Assembly (NCBI GenBank): GCA_965247915.1
Contig: OZ252048.1
Location: forward strand, 3,100,001 to 3,164,000
Direction of reading: 5' to 3'
DNA: 64,000 nucleotides
Origin: JAKZRT01 sp965247915
GTDB lineage: Bacteria > Pseudomonadota > Alphaproteobacteria > Rhodobacterales > Rhodobacteraceae
The translations under genes and the position numbers were made by a program. Every line of letters begins with the position of its first letter. The stretch's first letter is position 1. Positions 8,712 through 17,661 of the stretch are shown in pieces. Below the pieces are notes generated by a model. It was not told the origin of the DNA, searched no databases, and saw only the letters and a list, made by a program, of their open reading frames with translations.

Positions 8712-10508
8712 ATGTTTCAAACCTTCGACAGCCCGACCAACCCCGCCGACGGCCCGCCGCGCCTTGCCCTGCTGCGCGAGGGCATGGCCGAACGCGGTCT
8801 GGCCGGGTTCATCGTGCCCCGCGCTGACGCCCATCAGGGCGAATACGTGGCCCAACGCGACGAACGGCTTGCCTGGCTGACCGGGTTTACCGGATCGGCC
8901 GGATTTGCCGCCGCCCTGACCGACCGGGCCGGGGTTTTTGTCGATGGCCGTTACAGCCTGCAAGTGCAGGCGCAGGTCGATACCGGTCATTTCACGCCCG
9001 TCGAATGGCCCGCGACTAAGGTCGGGGCCTGGTTGGCGGATCACGCCGGCGACGGCGACCGCATCGGGTTCGATCCCTGGTTGCAGACGCGATCGGACGT
9101 CGAAGAGATCCAGGCGGCGCTTGCCGGCACCGGTGCCTCGCTGGTCCCGACCGACAATCTGGTCGATGCGATCTGGGCCGACCGACCGCGCCGCCCGGCC
9201 GCGCCCGCCTCGGACTATCCGGCTGAATTTGCGGGCAGAACCAGCGCCGATAAGCGCGCTGACATTGCCGGGACCCTGCGCGGTCAGGGCCAGCGCGCCG
9301 CGGTTCTGACCCTGCCTGACAGCATCGCCTGGCTCTTGAACATTCGCGGTGCGGATATTGCGCGCATTCCCATCGTTCAGGCTTTCGCGATCCTTCGCGA
9401 CGATGGCACGATCACGCTCTACTCCGACCCCGAAAAATTCGCGGAAATCGGCCCCGATCCGGCGATCTCGTTGCGCGAATGGGAGGACTTCGAGGCCGCG
9501 CTGGCGGCGCTCAAAGGCCCGGTTCGCGTCGATTCGGGCTCGGCGCCCTATGCCGTGAAGCTGGCGCTTGACGCGGCGGGCGTTGAGATCGCCTGGGATC
9601 GCGACCCGTGCATCCTGCCGAAAGCCCAGAAAAACCCGACCGAGATCGCAGGCGCGCGCGCCGCCCACCGGCGCGACGGGGCCGCGATGGTCGAATTTCT
9701 GGCCTGGCTCGACCGCGCGGTCGCCAAAGGCGGGGTGACCGAGATCGACGTGGTCAAAAAGCTCGAAGCCTGCCGGCGCGCCACCAATCGCCTGCGCGAT
9801 ATTTCCTTCGACACGATCGCAGGCGCCGGGCCGAACGGCGCCATCATCCATTACCGGGTGACCGAAGCGACCAACCGCCCGGTCAGCCCCGGCGAGCTGT
9901 TGCTGGTCGATAGCGGTGGGCAGTATCTGGACGGCACCACCGATGTCACGCGGACCATCGCCATTGGCCCGCCGGGCGCGATAGAGCGCCGCGCTTTCAC
10001 GCTGGTCCTGAAAGGCATGATCGCGATCAGCATGGCGCGCTGGCCGCAAAAGCTGGCGGGCCGCGATCTGGACGCGCTGGCGCGCGCGGCACTTTGGCAG
10101 GCGGGGATGGATTACGGCCACGGCACCGGCCACGGGGTCGGCGCCTATCTTTCGGTCCACGAGGGCCCGCAGCGGATCAGCTCCATCGGCACCGAGCCGC
10201 TTTTGGCGGGCATGATACTGTCGAACGAGCCCGGCTATTACCGCCCCGGGGCGTTCGGCATTCGTATCGAAAGTCTGATCGTGGTGATCGCTGCCCCGGA
10301 AATTCCCGGCGCCGACGCGCGCAAGTGGCTGGCTTTCGAAACGCTGACCCTGGTGCCGATCGACCGGGCGTTGATCGACGCTGATCTTCTGACCACGCCC
10401 GAGCGGGCCTGGCTCAACGCCTATCACACGCAGGTCCGGGAAAAATTGCATGCCCAGCTTTCGTCTGCGGCCAAGGCCTGGCTCGGCGCCGCTACCGCGC
10501 CGATCTGA
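8712..10508 (+). CDS. Xaa-Pro aminopeptidase, M24B family
   Basis: The roughly 600-residue protein has two creatinase-like N-terminal domains and a C-terminal pita-bread catalytic domain, as in eukaryotic-type aminopeptidase P. All five predicted metal ligands are visible: Asp in LLLVDSGGQY (about 400), Asp in TTDVTRTI (about 411), His in GTGHGVGAYL (about 472), Glu in SNEPGYY (about 506) and Glu in RIESLIVV (about 520). The enzyme removes N-terminal residues from X-Pro peptides in the cytosol. It starts 10 bases after cobT. Confidence 0.95.
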   Translation: MFQTFDSPTNPADGPPRLALLREGMAERGLAGFIVPRADAHQGEYVAQRDERLAWLTGFTGSAGFAAALTDRAGVFVDGRYSLQVQAQVDTGHFTPVEWPATKVGAWLADHAGDGDRIGFDPWLQTRSDVEEIQAALAGTGASLVPTDNLVDAIWADRPRRPAAPASDYPAEFAGRTSADKRADIAGTLRGQGQRAAVLTLPDSIAWLLNIRGADIARIPIVQAFAILRDDGTITLYSDPEKFAEIGPDPAISLREWEDFEAALAALKGPVRVDSGSAPYAVKLALDAAGVEIAWDRDPCILPKAQKNPTEIAGARAAHRRDGAAMVEFLAWLDRAVAKGGVTEIDVVKKLEACRRATNRLRDISFDTIAGAGPNGAIIHYRVTEATNRPVSPGELLLVDSGGQYLDGTTDVTRTIAIGPPGAIERRAFTLVLKGMIAISMARWPQKLAGRDLDALARAALWQAGMDYGHGTGHGVGAYLSVHEGPQRISSIGTEPLLAGMILSNEPGYYRPGAFGIRIESLIVVIAAPEIPGADARKWLAFETLTLVPIDRALIDADLLTTPERAWLNAYHTQVREKLHAQLSSAAKAWLGAATAPI

Positions 10509-10573
10509 CGCGGCTGGCTTTATATCGCGCCGCGCGCTTATATTAGTGTTTACCGACCTTGACGGAGACCCCC

Positions 10574-10918
10574 ATGCCCGACCACATCAATATCCGCCCC
10601 GCGTCGGGTACCTGGAGCGTCCGCGCCGCGGGCGCGGTTCTGGGCGAATCGAACAAAGCGCTGGAACTGACCGAAAGTAGCTATCCCAGCGTTATCTATT
10701 TCCCGCGCGACGATCTGGCGATGGCGCTTTTTGACCAAAGCGACACCACCAGCACCTGCCCGTGGAAGGGCGACGCCACCTATTTTTCCATCGACACCGG
10801 GTCGGGGGTGCTGAAAGACGCGGCCTGGAGCTATGAGGCGCCTAAAGAAGATGCCGCCGCGATCACCGGCCATGTCGCCTTTGCTCTGAGTGACGATGTT
10901 ACGGTCGAAGAGCTTTGA
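10574..10918 (+). CDS. DUF427-domain protein
   Basis: The 114-residue product carries the small beta-rich DUF427 domain: GTWSVRAAGAVLGES, YPSVIYFPRDDL and CPWKGDATYFS, the last containing the conserved CPxKG motif. A WSYEAP segment and a VTVEEL terminus complete the fold. A GGAG at 10563-10566 sits seven bases before the ATG at 10574 and selects that start over the TTG at 10559. Biochemical role of the family is unknown. It is convergent with the CLC gene, six bases apart. Confidence 0.88.
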   Translation: MPDHINIRPASGTWSVRAAGAVLGESNKALELTESSYPSVIYFPRDDLAMALFDQSDTTSTCPWKGDATYFSIDTGSGVLKDAAWSYEAPKEDAAAITGHVAFALSDDVTVEEL

Positions 10919-10924
10919 GCGTGC

Positions 10925-12595
10925 TTAACGATGCTCTTCCGCCGCCGCCGAGGCCAGCGCCCGGTTGAACACCTTCAACACGTCGGTCTGGAACAGCGCG
11001 CCCACAATCTGGGGCGGGTCGGACGCAGGATCCCCGACCACCGGGATAAACGCAACATCCTCGGCCTCAAAGATCGCCATCGCCGCTTCCAGCGTCGCCG
11101 CTGCGGTCAGGGCGATGCCCCGGTCCGCCAGTTCGGCCAGCGCGTCGGCATCCGCGCCGCGCGGATTGCCTGCGGGCCGCATCACCAGCCCGGCGCGGTA
11201 CATGGTCATCAGATAGGCCTGCGGTCCGGCGGCGATCCTGACCCCGCGCCGCGACAGCTGGGTCAGAAAGAACGACCGGTCGACCAGATGGCTGGCGAGC
11301 GCCGTCGAGGTCGATACCGCCACCATCACCGCCAGCCCGGTCTGCCAATCGCCGGTCAGCTCGAACACGATCAGCGTGGTCGAGATCGGTGCGCCCAGCA
11401 CCGCGGCCGCCACCGCCCCCATTCCGGCCAGCGCGTAAAGCGTCTGCGAGCCCGAGACATCGGGGAACACGCCAGTGGCGATGATCCCGAATGCCAGCCC
11501 GGTCAGCGCCCCGATCATCAGCGACGGCGAGAAAATGCCGCCGCCCATGCGCCCGCCCATGGTCACCGCCACGGCAAACACCTTGAGCACCGCGAAAACG
11601 ATGGCTTCGTGGAACAATAGCTGCCCGGTCAGGGCGTTCGAGGTGGTTTCGTAGCCGACGCCGATGATATGCGGGAACCACAGTGCGACCACCCCCAGCA
11701 CCGCCCCGGCGCCGCAGGGCCGCAGCCAGCGCGGCAGGCGCAGAGCCGCCTGCAGCGCGCTGCCGATACGGTCGGCGGCAAAGACGCCCCACATCAGCGC
11801 CGCCGCCACCAGACCGCAGCACAATCCCAGGATCAGATAGGCGGGCAGTTCCACGTAAAACGCCAGCGCGCCCATGTTGGGCAGGGTGAATTCGGTGACG
11901 TCGCCAATAGTGACGCGGCTGACCACCGTACCGGCCACCGAGGCGATGACAATCGGCGCGAAGACGTTGACCGCGAAATGGCGCAGCACCACCTCGAGCG
12001 CGAACAGCGCTCCGGCAATCGGCGCGTTGAACGAGGCCGAGACCGCCGCCGCCACCGCACAGCCCAGCAGATCGCGCCCGGTGATGCCATCGGCGCCGAG
12101 GCGGTCGGAAATCCATGTGGAAATCACGCCTGCCAGATGCACTACCGGCCCTTCGCGGCCCGCCGATCCGCCGGTCGAAAGCGTCACCATCGAGGCCAGC
12201 GCCGAGGCCAGCCCGGCGCGACGCTCGACCCGGCCCTCGTGCAGGGCCGCGCCTTCGATGGCGTCGGCCACCGACCGGGCGCGGCCATCGGGGGTGAACC
12301 AATGCAGGATCAGCCCGGTCACCAGCCCGCCGAGAATGGGGACGCTCACGATCAGATACCACGGCAGCGCCCCGAGCACGGTCGCCAGATTGCGCTCGTC
12401 GACACCGTAGATCGCGGTCTGCAACCAGGTGATCGACAGGCGGAACCCGACCGCCGCAAATGCCGCCAGAACCCCCAGAACCAGCGCGATCAGCCAGAAC
12501 CGCAAATGCCCGGGCCCATGGTCGCGGGCGCGCCGCCAGCCCTTGCGGGCGCTCGCGGCCAGGCCGTGGCTATCGTTGTCCCCGAAGCGATTCAC
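10925..12595 (-). CDS. CLC-family chloride channel/antiporter
   Basis: The 556-residue integral membrane protein has the CLC signatures GREGPVVHLAG (carrying the gating glutamate) and GGGIFSPSLMIGALTG (GxFxP). It has about a dozen hydrophobic helices and a C-terminal cytosolic part resembling a CBS region (LTAAATLEAAMAIFEAEDVAFIPVV). The first filter motif is less canonical than GSGIP, which is common in bacterial relatives. CLC proteins exchange chloride for protons or conduct chloride across the inner membrane. It is divergent from the flavoprotein gene, with 90 bases between starts. The exact N-terminus is uncertain. Confidence 0.92.
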   Translation of the reverse strand: MNRFGDNDSHGLAASARKGWRRARDHGPGHLRFWLIALVLGVLAAFAAVGFRLSITWLQTAIYGVDERNLATVLGALPWYLIVSVPILGGLVTGLILHWFTPDGRARSVADAIEGAALHEGRVERRAGLASALASMVTLSTGGSAGREGPVVHLAGVISTWISDRLGADGITGRDLLGCAVAAAVSASFNAPIAGALFALEVVLRHFAVNVFAPIVIASVAGTVVSRVTIGDVTEFTLPNMGALAFYVELPAYLILGLCCGLVAAALMWGVFAADRIGSALQAALRLPRWLRPCGAGAVLGVVALWFPHIIGVGYETTSNALTGQLLFHEAIVFAVLKVFAVAVTMGGRMGGGIFSPSLMIGALTGLAFGIIATGVFPDVSGSQTLYALAGMGAVAAAVLGAPISTTLIVFELTGDWQTGLAVMVAVSTSTALASHLVDRSFFLTQLSRRGVRIAAGPQAYLMTMYRAGLVMRPAGNPRGADADALAELADRGIALTAAATLEAAMAIFEAEDVAFIPVVGDPASDPPQIVGALFQTDVLKVFNRALASAAAEEHR

Positions 12596-12685
12596 CGCTC
12601 TGCCGTCCGCGTTTTCCGTGCTGGCCTTTTCATCGGGGGGCCAGGTCCCCTAAGGTCGGGCCGATTGATCCTGATCGAGGTGCCC

Positions 12686-14062
12686 ATGAGCATCGCAACA
12701 GCCATCGACGCGCTGTCATCCCTCTTAGGCGATGCGCTGAGCCGCTCCAAGTCCGATCTGGACCTGCACGGGGCGTCGGAAAGCTATTTTGCCGCCGCGC
12801 CCCCCGATGCGGTGGCCTATCCATCCAGCACCGCGCAGGTGGTGGAGATCGTGACGATCTGCGCCCAACACCGCTGCCCGCTGATCGCCTTCGGCGCGGG
12901 CACGTCGCTGGAGGGGCATATATCGGCCATTCGCGGCGGTGTGGCGGTGGATTTTTCGCGGATGAACCGGGTTCTGGAGGTGAACCCGCAAGATATGGAC
13001 GCGCGGGTTCAACCGGGGCTGACGCGCAAGGCGCTGAATGAAGACCTGCGCGCCACCGGGCTTTTCTTCCCGGTCGATCCGGGGGCCGACGCAACGCTTG
13101 GCGGCATGGCCTCGACGCGCGCCAGCGGCACCACCACGGTGCGTTATGGCACCATGCGCGACAATGTGGCGGGGCTTAAGGTGGTGCTGGCCGACGGCCG
13201 GGTGCTCAGGACCGGCAGCCGGGCCCGCAAGTCGTCGGCGGGTTATGATCTGACCGGGCTTTTTGTCGGTGCCGAGGGCACGCTTGGCCTGATCACCGAG
13301 CTGACCCTGCGCCTGCACGCGCAGCCCGAGGAGATTGCCGCCGCGATGGCCGGGTTTGCCGACATCGACGCAGCCGTCGCCTGCGTCATCGCCACGATCC
13401 AGATGGGTATCCCGATGGCGCGGATCGAATTCCTCGACGCCGCGTCGGTGCGCGCGGTCAATGCCTATGCGGGCATGACCTGGCCCGAGACGCCGCACCT
13501 GTTGGTCGAGTTTCACGGATCACCTGCGTCGGTCGCCGAGGACGCCGAACGGCTGGGCGCGCTGATCGAGGATTTCGGCGGCTCCGGTTTTGGCTGGGCC
13601 ACCAAGGCCGAGGAAAGATCGGCGCTGTGGGACATGCGCCACAAGGCCTATTACGCCTGCCTGGCGCTGCGCCCCGGCGCCGGGGCGGTGGTGACCGACA
13701 TCGCTGTGCCGATCTCGAAACTGGCCGAGGCGGTGACATTGACCCAGGCCGATATCGCCGCCTCGGGCCTGATGGGGCCGATCCTGGGCCATGCCGGCGA
13801 CGGCAACTTTCACGCGATCCTGCTGGTCGACCGCGACGATGCGGATGAGGTGCGGGCGGCCAAACGGCTGGCCCGCGCCATGTCCGAGCGCGCCCTGGCC
13901 CTTGGCGGCACGATCACCGGCGAGCATGGGGTCGGCATCGGCAAGCTGGGGCTGATGGAGGCCGAGCACGGGCCGGGCTGGGGCGTGATGGGGGCGATCA
14001 AGGCCGCGCTTGACCCCCAAGGCATCATGAACCCCGGCAAGCTGGTGCCACCAAAAAACTGA
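12686..14062 (+). CDS. FAD-linked D-lactate dehydrogenase (cytochrome)-like oxidase
   Basis: The 458-residue product has a PCMH-type FAD domain: FGAGTSLEGH, PGADATLGGMASTRASGTTTVRYGTMRDNV and VGAEGTLGLITE. The FAD-oxidase C-terminal domain has GHAGDGNFHAILL and GEHGVGIGK. This is the Dld/GlcD/LDHD group, which oxidises D-2-hydroxy acids to 2-oxo acids and passes electrons to cytochromes or quinones. D-lactate is the best guess, but glycolate or D-2-hydroxyglutarate cannot be excluded from sequence alone. The start at 12686 has CGAGG five bases upstream. Confidence 0.88.
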   Translation: MSIATAIDALSSLLGDALSRSKSDLDLHGASESYFAAAPPDAVAYPSSTAQVVEIVTICAQHRCPLIAFGAGTSLEGHISAIRGGVAVDFSRMNRVLEVNPQDMDARVQPGLTRKALNEDLRATGLFFPVDPGADATLGGMASTRASGTTTVRYGTMRDNVAGLKVVLADGRVLRTGSRARKSSAGYDLTGLFVGAEGTLGLITELTLRLHAQPEEIAAAMAGFADIDAAVACVIATIQMGIPMARIEFLDAASVRAVNAYAGMTWPETPHLLVEFHGSPASVAEDAERLGALIEDFGGSGFGWATKAEERSALWDMRHKAYYACLALRPGAGAVVTDIAVPISKLAEAVTLTQADIAASGLMGPILGHAGDGNFHAILLVDRDDADEVRAAKRLARAMSERALALGGTITGEHGVGIGKLGLMEAEHGPGWGVMGAIKAALDPQGIMNPGKLVPPKN

Positions 14063-14094
14063 GGGTTTGCGCCGCGCTACGCGCGTCGCGACAG

Positions 14095-14114
14095 GCGAGG
14101 GGCCAGCCCCTCGC
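14095..14114. terminator. Bidirectional stem-loop between convergent genes
   Basis: GCGAGGGG and CCCCTCGC form a perfect 8-bp stem with a 4-base loop, between the D-lactate dehydrogenase stop and the cyclophilin stop. No strong T-run follows on either strand, so termination may be weak or Rho-assisted. Confidence 0.5.
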
Positions 14115-14144
14115 GCTCCCCGAAGTATTTGAAAAACGATGAAA

Positions 14145-14783
14145 TTATTCGACGACGGTGACGCGCTCCATCTGGTCGGGCTCGCCCAGCACCGCGCCAT
14201 TTGGCCCGCGCCCGCGTTTGATCGCGTCGACCACCTCCATGCCTTCGATAACCCGACCCACGACTGTGTATTGGCCGTTGAGCGCATGGGCGGGCGCGAA
14301 CATGATGAAGAACTGGCTGTTGGCGCTGTCGGGGCTCTGCGACCGCGCCATGCCGACGATGCCGCGATCGTAATCGATGTCGGAAAATTCCGCAGCCAGA
14401 TCGGGCCGGTCCGAGCCGCCGGATCCGGCGCGGGCAAGATCGCCGCCGGCGCGCCCGAAGGCGACATCGCCGGTCTGGGCCATGAAGCCTTCGATCACCC
14501 GGTGAAACACCACGCCGTCATAAGCGCCCTGGCGCGCCAGCGCGGTGATTTGTTGTACATGGCCGGGTGCGACATCGGGCATGAGCTCGACGATTATGCG
14601 ACCCGACGCCGCGCCGCTGACCAATATTTCAAGCAAGGGTCCGGTTGCCTCGGCGGGCGCGGGCGCGGTCGCCTCGGGCGCAGGGGCATCCGGCGCGGAA
14701 CGTTGTTGTTTCCAGTAGATGCCGCCGGCCACGATCAACCCGGCCGCCAGGGCAGCGCGCAGTATGGCCCGCCGGTCAGCCAT
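14145..14783 (-). CDS. Peptidyl-prolyl cis-trans isomerase, cyclophilin type, membrane-anchored or exported
   Basis: The 212-residue product starts with an N-terminal hydrophobic segment (ILRAALAAGLIVAGGIYW), which is an anchor or uncleaved signal. An Ala/Pro/Glu linker and a cyclophilin domain follow. The domain shows VFHRVIEGFMAQTGD, the SANSQFFIMF motif and LNGQYTVVGRVIEGMEVVD. It therefore probably folds proteins in the periplasm. Its ATG overlaps the stop region of the upstream cyclophilin gene by eight bases, which suggests translational coupling and a duplication origin for the pair. Confidence 0.92.
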   Translation of the reverse strand: MADRRAILRAALAAGLIVAGGIYWKQQRSAPDAPAPEATAPAPAEATGPLLEILVSGAASGRIIVELMPDVAPGHVQQITALARQGAYDGVVFHRVIEGFMAQTGDVAFGRAGGDLARAGSGGSDRPDLAAEFSDIDYDRGIVGMARSQSPDSANSQFFIMFAPAHALNGQYTVVGRVIEGMEVVDAIKRGRGPNGAVLGEPDQMERVTVVE

Positions 14784-15282
14784 CGGCGGCCACCTTGACC
14801 GACAGCATCGTGTCGGGGCTTGCCGGCGGCTCGCCGCGGGTGATCGCATCGACATGGTCCATGCCGGAAACCACCCGCCCATAAACGGTGTATTGGCCGT
14901 TCAGAAAATGGTTGTCGGCGAAGTTGATGAAAAACTGCGAATTGGCCGAGTTCGGACTGCCCGACCGCGCCGCCCCGATGGTGCCCCGGTCGTGCGGCAG
15001 TTTCGAGAATTCCGCCGGCAGATCGGGCAGGTCCGAGCCGCCGGTGCCGGCGCGGTGGATCGAGAAGTTTTCTTGCGTGTTGCCGTTAGCCACATCGCCG
15101 GTCTGGGCCATGAACCCGTCGATAACCCGGTGAAAACACACGTAGTCATAAGCGCCCGCGCGCGCCAGATCCTTCATCCGCGCCGCGTGCTGGGGGGCGA
15201 TGTCGGGCAAAAGTTCGATGACGACCTGACCGCCCGAAAGTTCGAGCAGTATGGTGTTTTCTGGGTCCTTGATCTCGGCCAT
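14776..15282 (-). CDS. ppiB: Cytosolic cyclophilin-type peptidyl-prolyl isomerase
   Basis: The 168-residue single-domain cyclophilin begins MAEIKDPENTILLELSGG. It contains the catalytic FHRVIDGFMAQTGD, the SANSQFFINF signature and LNGQYTVYGRVVSGMDHVD. There is no signal peptide, so it is expected to be cytosolic. The ATG at 15282 is chosen over upstream codons because relatives start here and GGAGCG lies just upstream. It is followed by, and overlaps, the gene for the anchored paralogue. Confidence 0.95.
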   Translation of the reverse strand: MAEIKDPENTILLELSGGQVVIELLPDIAPQHAARMKDLARAGAYDYVCFHRVIDGFMAQTGDVANGNTQENFSIHRAGTGGSDLPDLPAEFSKLPHDRGTIGAARSGSPNSANSQFFINFADNHFLNGQYTVYGRVVSGMDHVDAITRGEPPASPDTMLSVKVAADG

Positions 15283-15433
15283 TGGGCGCTCCTGAGCTGA
15301 TAATTCGCGCGACCATAGGGGGTGTAGGGCCAAAGGGAAAGTCCCGGCTCTGCGCCAAAAGGTGACGGTTGACGGAGCCGCCCGGAGACGGGATTAAGGG
15401 GGCAGAGACATGCACCCGCACAGGAGGCCCGGC

Positions 15434-16612
15434 TTGGCCTGGAAAACTCTCGACGACATGGTGCTTGGCGGTAGCCGCGTGCTGGTGCGCATCGACATCA
15501 ACGTGCCGGTCGAAGGCGGCCGGGTCACCGACACCACGCGCATCGACCGGATTGTGCCGACGGTGCAGACAATCCTCGATGCGGGCGGGCTGCCGGTGCT
15601 GATGGCGCATTTCGGACGGCCCGGGGACCGGGTCGTGCCCGAGATGTCGCTGGCGGTTGTTTTGCCGGCGCTGCAAACGGCGCTTGGCCGCCCGGTGACA
15701 TTCGCCGCAGAAAACCCCGCCGGGGCGGTGGCCGCAATGGTGCCGGGCGATGTGGTCCTGCTGGAAAACCTGCGCTTTGATCCGGGCGAAGAGGCCAACG
15801 ACCCTGCCTTCGCCGCCACCCTGGCGCGGTTGGGCGACATCTACTGCAACGATGCTTTTTCCGCAGCGCACCGGGCCCATGCCTCGACCGCGGCGCTGGC
15901 CCGGCTTCTGCCGGCTTGCGCCGGACGGGCGATGGCGGCGGAACTCAGCGCGCTGTTGGCGGCACTGGGTGCGCCCGAAAGGCCTTTGGCCGCGCTGGTG
16001 GGCGGGGCCAAGATCTCGACCAAGATCGCACTGTTGGGCAATCTGGTGCGCAAGGTTGACCATCTGATCATCGGCGGCGGCATGGCCAATACGTTTCTCG
16101 CCGCCCAGGGCTTTGAGATCGGCACTTCGCTGGCCGAGCGCGACATCGCCGGGACGGCGCTGAACATTCTCAAAGCCGCGGGCGAGGCCGGGTGCCGGGT
16201 GCAGCTACCGGTCGATATGGTGGTGGCCCGTGACTTCAAGCCCAAGGCCCGGCACAAAGTGGTCAAGTTGGGGCGCTGCCCGCCCGACCGGATGATTTTG
16301 GATGCCGGGCCGCAAACCGTGGCCGATATCACCACGATATTCGAGGCCAGTGCGACGCTGATCTGGAACGGCCCGCTTGGCGCTTTCGAGGTGAAGCCCT
16401 TTGACGCCGCGACCCGCGCCGCGGCGCGCCATGCGGCGGGGCTCAGCCGCGCCGGGCGGTTGGTGTCTGTCGCGGGCGGCGGCGACACGGTCGCAGCCCT
16501 GAATGCGGCAGGTGCGGCGAAAGATTTTACCTATATTTCGACCGCAGGCGGGGCCTTTCTGGAATGGATGGAAGGCCGGACATTGCCGGGCGTCGCGGCG
16601 CTTGAGGGCTGA
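15434..16612 (+). CDS. pgk: Phosphoglycerate kinase
   Basis: Pgk converts 1,3-bisphosphoglycerate and ADP to 3-phosphoglycerate and ATP. The product shows RVLVRIDINVPVEGGRVTDTTRI near the N-terminus, LLENLRFDPGEEANDPAFA, LVGGAKISTKI and the nucleotide-binding VAGGGDTVAAL near the end, over 392 residues. I place the start at the TTG at 15434 because a perfect AGGAGG lies at 15422-15427, six bases before it, and relatives begin M-x-WKTLDD. The ATG at 15410 would put that Shine-Dalgarno inside the gene. Class I aldolase follows after 35 bases, giving a glycolytic/gluconeogenic pair. Confidence 0.95.
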   Translation: MAWKTLDDMVLGGSRVLVRIDINVPVEGGRVTDTTRIDRIVPTVQTILDAGGLPVLMAHFGRPGDRVVPEMSLAVVLPALQTALGRPVTFAAENPAGAVAAMVPGDVVLLENLRFDPGEEANDPAFAATLARLGDIYCNDAFSAAHRAHASTAALARLLPACAGRAMAAELSALLAALGAPERPLAALVGGAKISTKIALLGNLVRKVDHLIIGGGMANTFLAAQGFEIGTSLAERDIAGTALNILKAAGEAGCRVQLPVDMVVARDFKPKARHKVVKLGRCPPDRMILDAGPQTVADITTIFEASATLIWNGPLGAFEVKPFDAATRAAARHAAGLSRAGRLVSVAGGGDTVAALNAAGAAKDFTYISTAGGAFLEWMEGRTLPGVAALEG

Positions 16613-16647
16613 CCAGCTGCGGCACTAACGAGACAGGGAGCAGACAG

Positions 16648-17541
16648 ATGTTAAAAAGCGAACAGGCAAACCAGATGCGCAGCGGCGCCGGTTTTGTGGC
16701 CGCCCTCGACCAAAGCGGCGGCTCGACGCCCAAGGTGCTGCGGCTTTATGGGGTCGGCGAGGGCGACTATGGGTCCGAGGCCGAAATGTTCGACCTGATC
16801 CACGCCATGCGCGCCCGCCTCGTGATGTCGCCGGGGTTCACCGGCGCGCGCATCGTCGGCGCGATTCTGTTCGAGATGACCATGGACCGCGATATCGGCG
16901 GCAAGCCAACGGCCACATGTCTTTGGGAAGATCGCGGCGTGGTGCCGTTTCTGAAGATCGACAAGGGGCTGGAGGACGCAGCCGACGGGGTGCGGTGCAT
17001 GAAACCAATGGGCGATCTCGACGGGCTTTTGGCGCGGGCCACCGCGGCAGGCATATTCGGCACCAAAATGCGCTCGGTCATCGACGCGGCCTCGCGCCCG
17101 GGGATCGCGGCCAATGTGGCCCAGCAGTTCGACATCGGCCTGCGGGTTCTGGATCACGGTCTGGTGCCGATCCTGGAGCCCGAAGTGACCATTTCGATCA
17201 CCGACAAGGCGCAAGCCGAGGCAATCCTGCTGGATGCGATTACCGATCAGCTCGACCGGCTGGGCGCGGGGCAGGAGGTGATGCTGAAGCTCACCCTGCC
17301 CGAAGAGGCAAATCTTTACGCCGACCTGATCACCGATCCGCGCATCATGCGCGTGGTGGCTTTGTCGGGCGGCTACAGCCGCGCCGAGGCCAACGCGCGC
17401 CTGGCCCGCAACGCCGGTATGATCGCCAGTTTCAGCCGCGCCCTGACTGAAGGCCTGTCAGCCCACCAGTCGGACGCCGACTTTGATGCCCTGCTCGATG
17501 CCACCATCCAGTCGATCTGCGACGCCTCGATGGCGGGGTAG
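16648..17541 (+). CDS. Fructose-bisphosphate aldolase, class I
   Basis: The 297-residue protein is of the bacterial class I aldolase type. It shows GAGFVAALDQSGGSTPK near the N-terminus, GARIVGAILFEMTMD, LEPEVTI, and the Schiff-base lysine in VMLKLTLPEEANLY (Lys at about 214). It ends with the LSGGYSRAEANARLARN phosphate-binding loop. It cleaves fructose-1,6-bisphosphate without a metal ion. A GGGAG lies about eight bases before the ATG. It is likely co-transcribed with pgk. Confidence 0.95.
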   Translation: MLKSEQANQMRSGAGFVAALDQSGGSTPKVLRLYGVGEGDYGSEAEMFDLIHAMRARLVMSPGFTGARIVGAILFEMTMDRDIGGKPTATCLWEDRGVVPFLKIDKGLEDAADGVRCMKPMGDLDGLLARATAAGIFGTKMRSVIDAASRPGIAANVAQQFDIGLRVLDHGLVPILEPEVTISITDKAQAEAILLDAITDQLDRLGAGQEVMLKLTLPEEANLYADLITDPRIMRVVALSGGYSRAEANARLARNAGMIASFSRALTEGLSAHQSDADFDALLDATIQSICDASMAG

Positions 17542-17589
17542 AACCCGCGAATCTGGATTTTCACTGCCCCCTGTTTCTTTGCTTTGAGA

Positions 17590-17630
17590 AATACTTCGGG
17601 GGGTGCGGGAGGCCCGCCACCGCGTGGCGA
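17590..17630. terminator. GC-rich hairpin region between aldolase and aidB-like genes
   Basis: Between the convergent stops at 17541 and 17662 the sequence ACTTCGGGGGGTGCGGGAGG precedes small inverted repeats (GCGGG/CCCGC, CCACCGCG/CGTGG). This CTTCGGGG-GCGGG type of spacer recurs at other convergent junctions in the window and probably serves as a shared terminator. Confidence 0.35.
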
Positions 17631-17661
17631 TGCGTGAAACGCGGCGCAGTCCCGCTGTCCG

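Noticed and set aside
8448..10451. 667-codon minus-strand ORF opposite the M24 aminopeptidase
   Set aside because: High-GC shadow frame; the plus-strand protein has complete metal-site motifs.
11669..12685. Long upstream extension of the D-lactate dehydrogenase frame
   Set aside because: It is antisense to the CLC gene, Arg/Gln/His-rich, and unrelated to the flavoprotein family, which begins at 12686.
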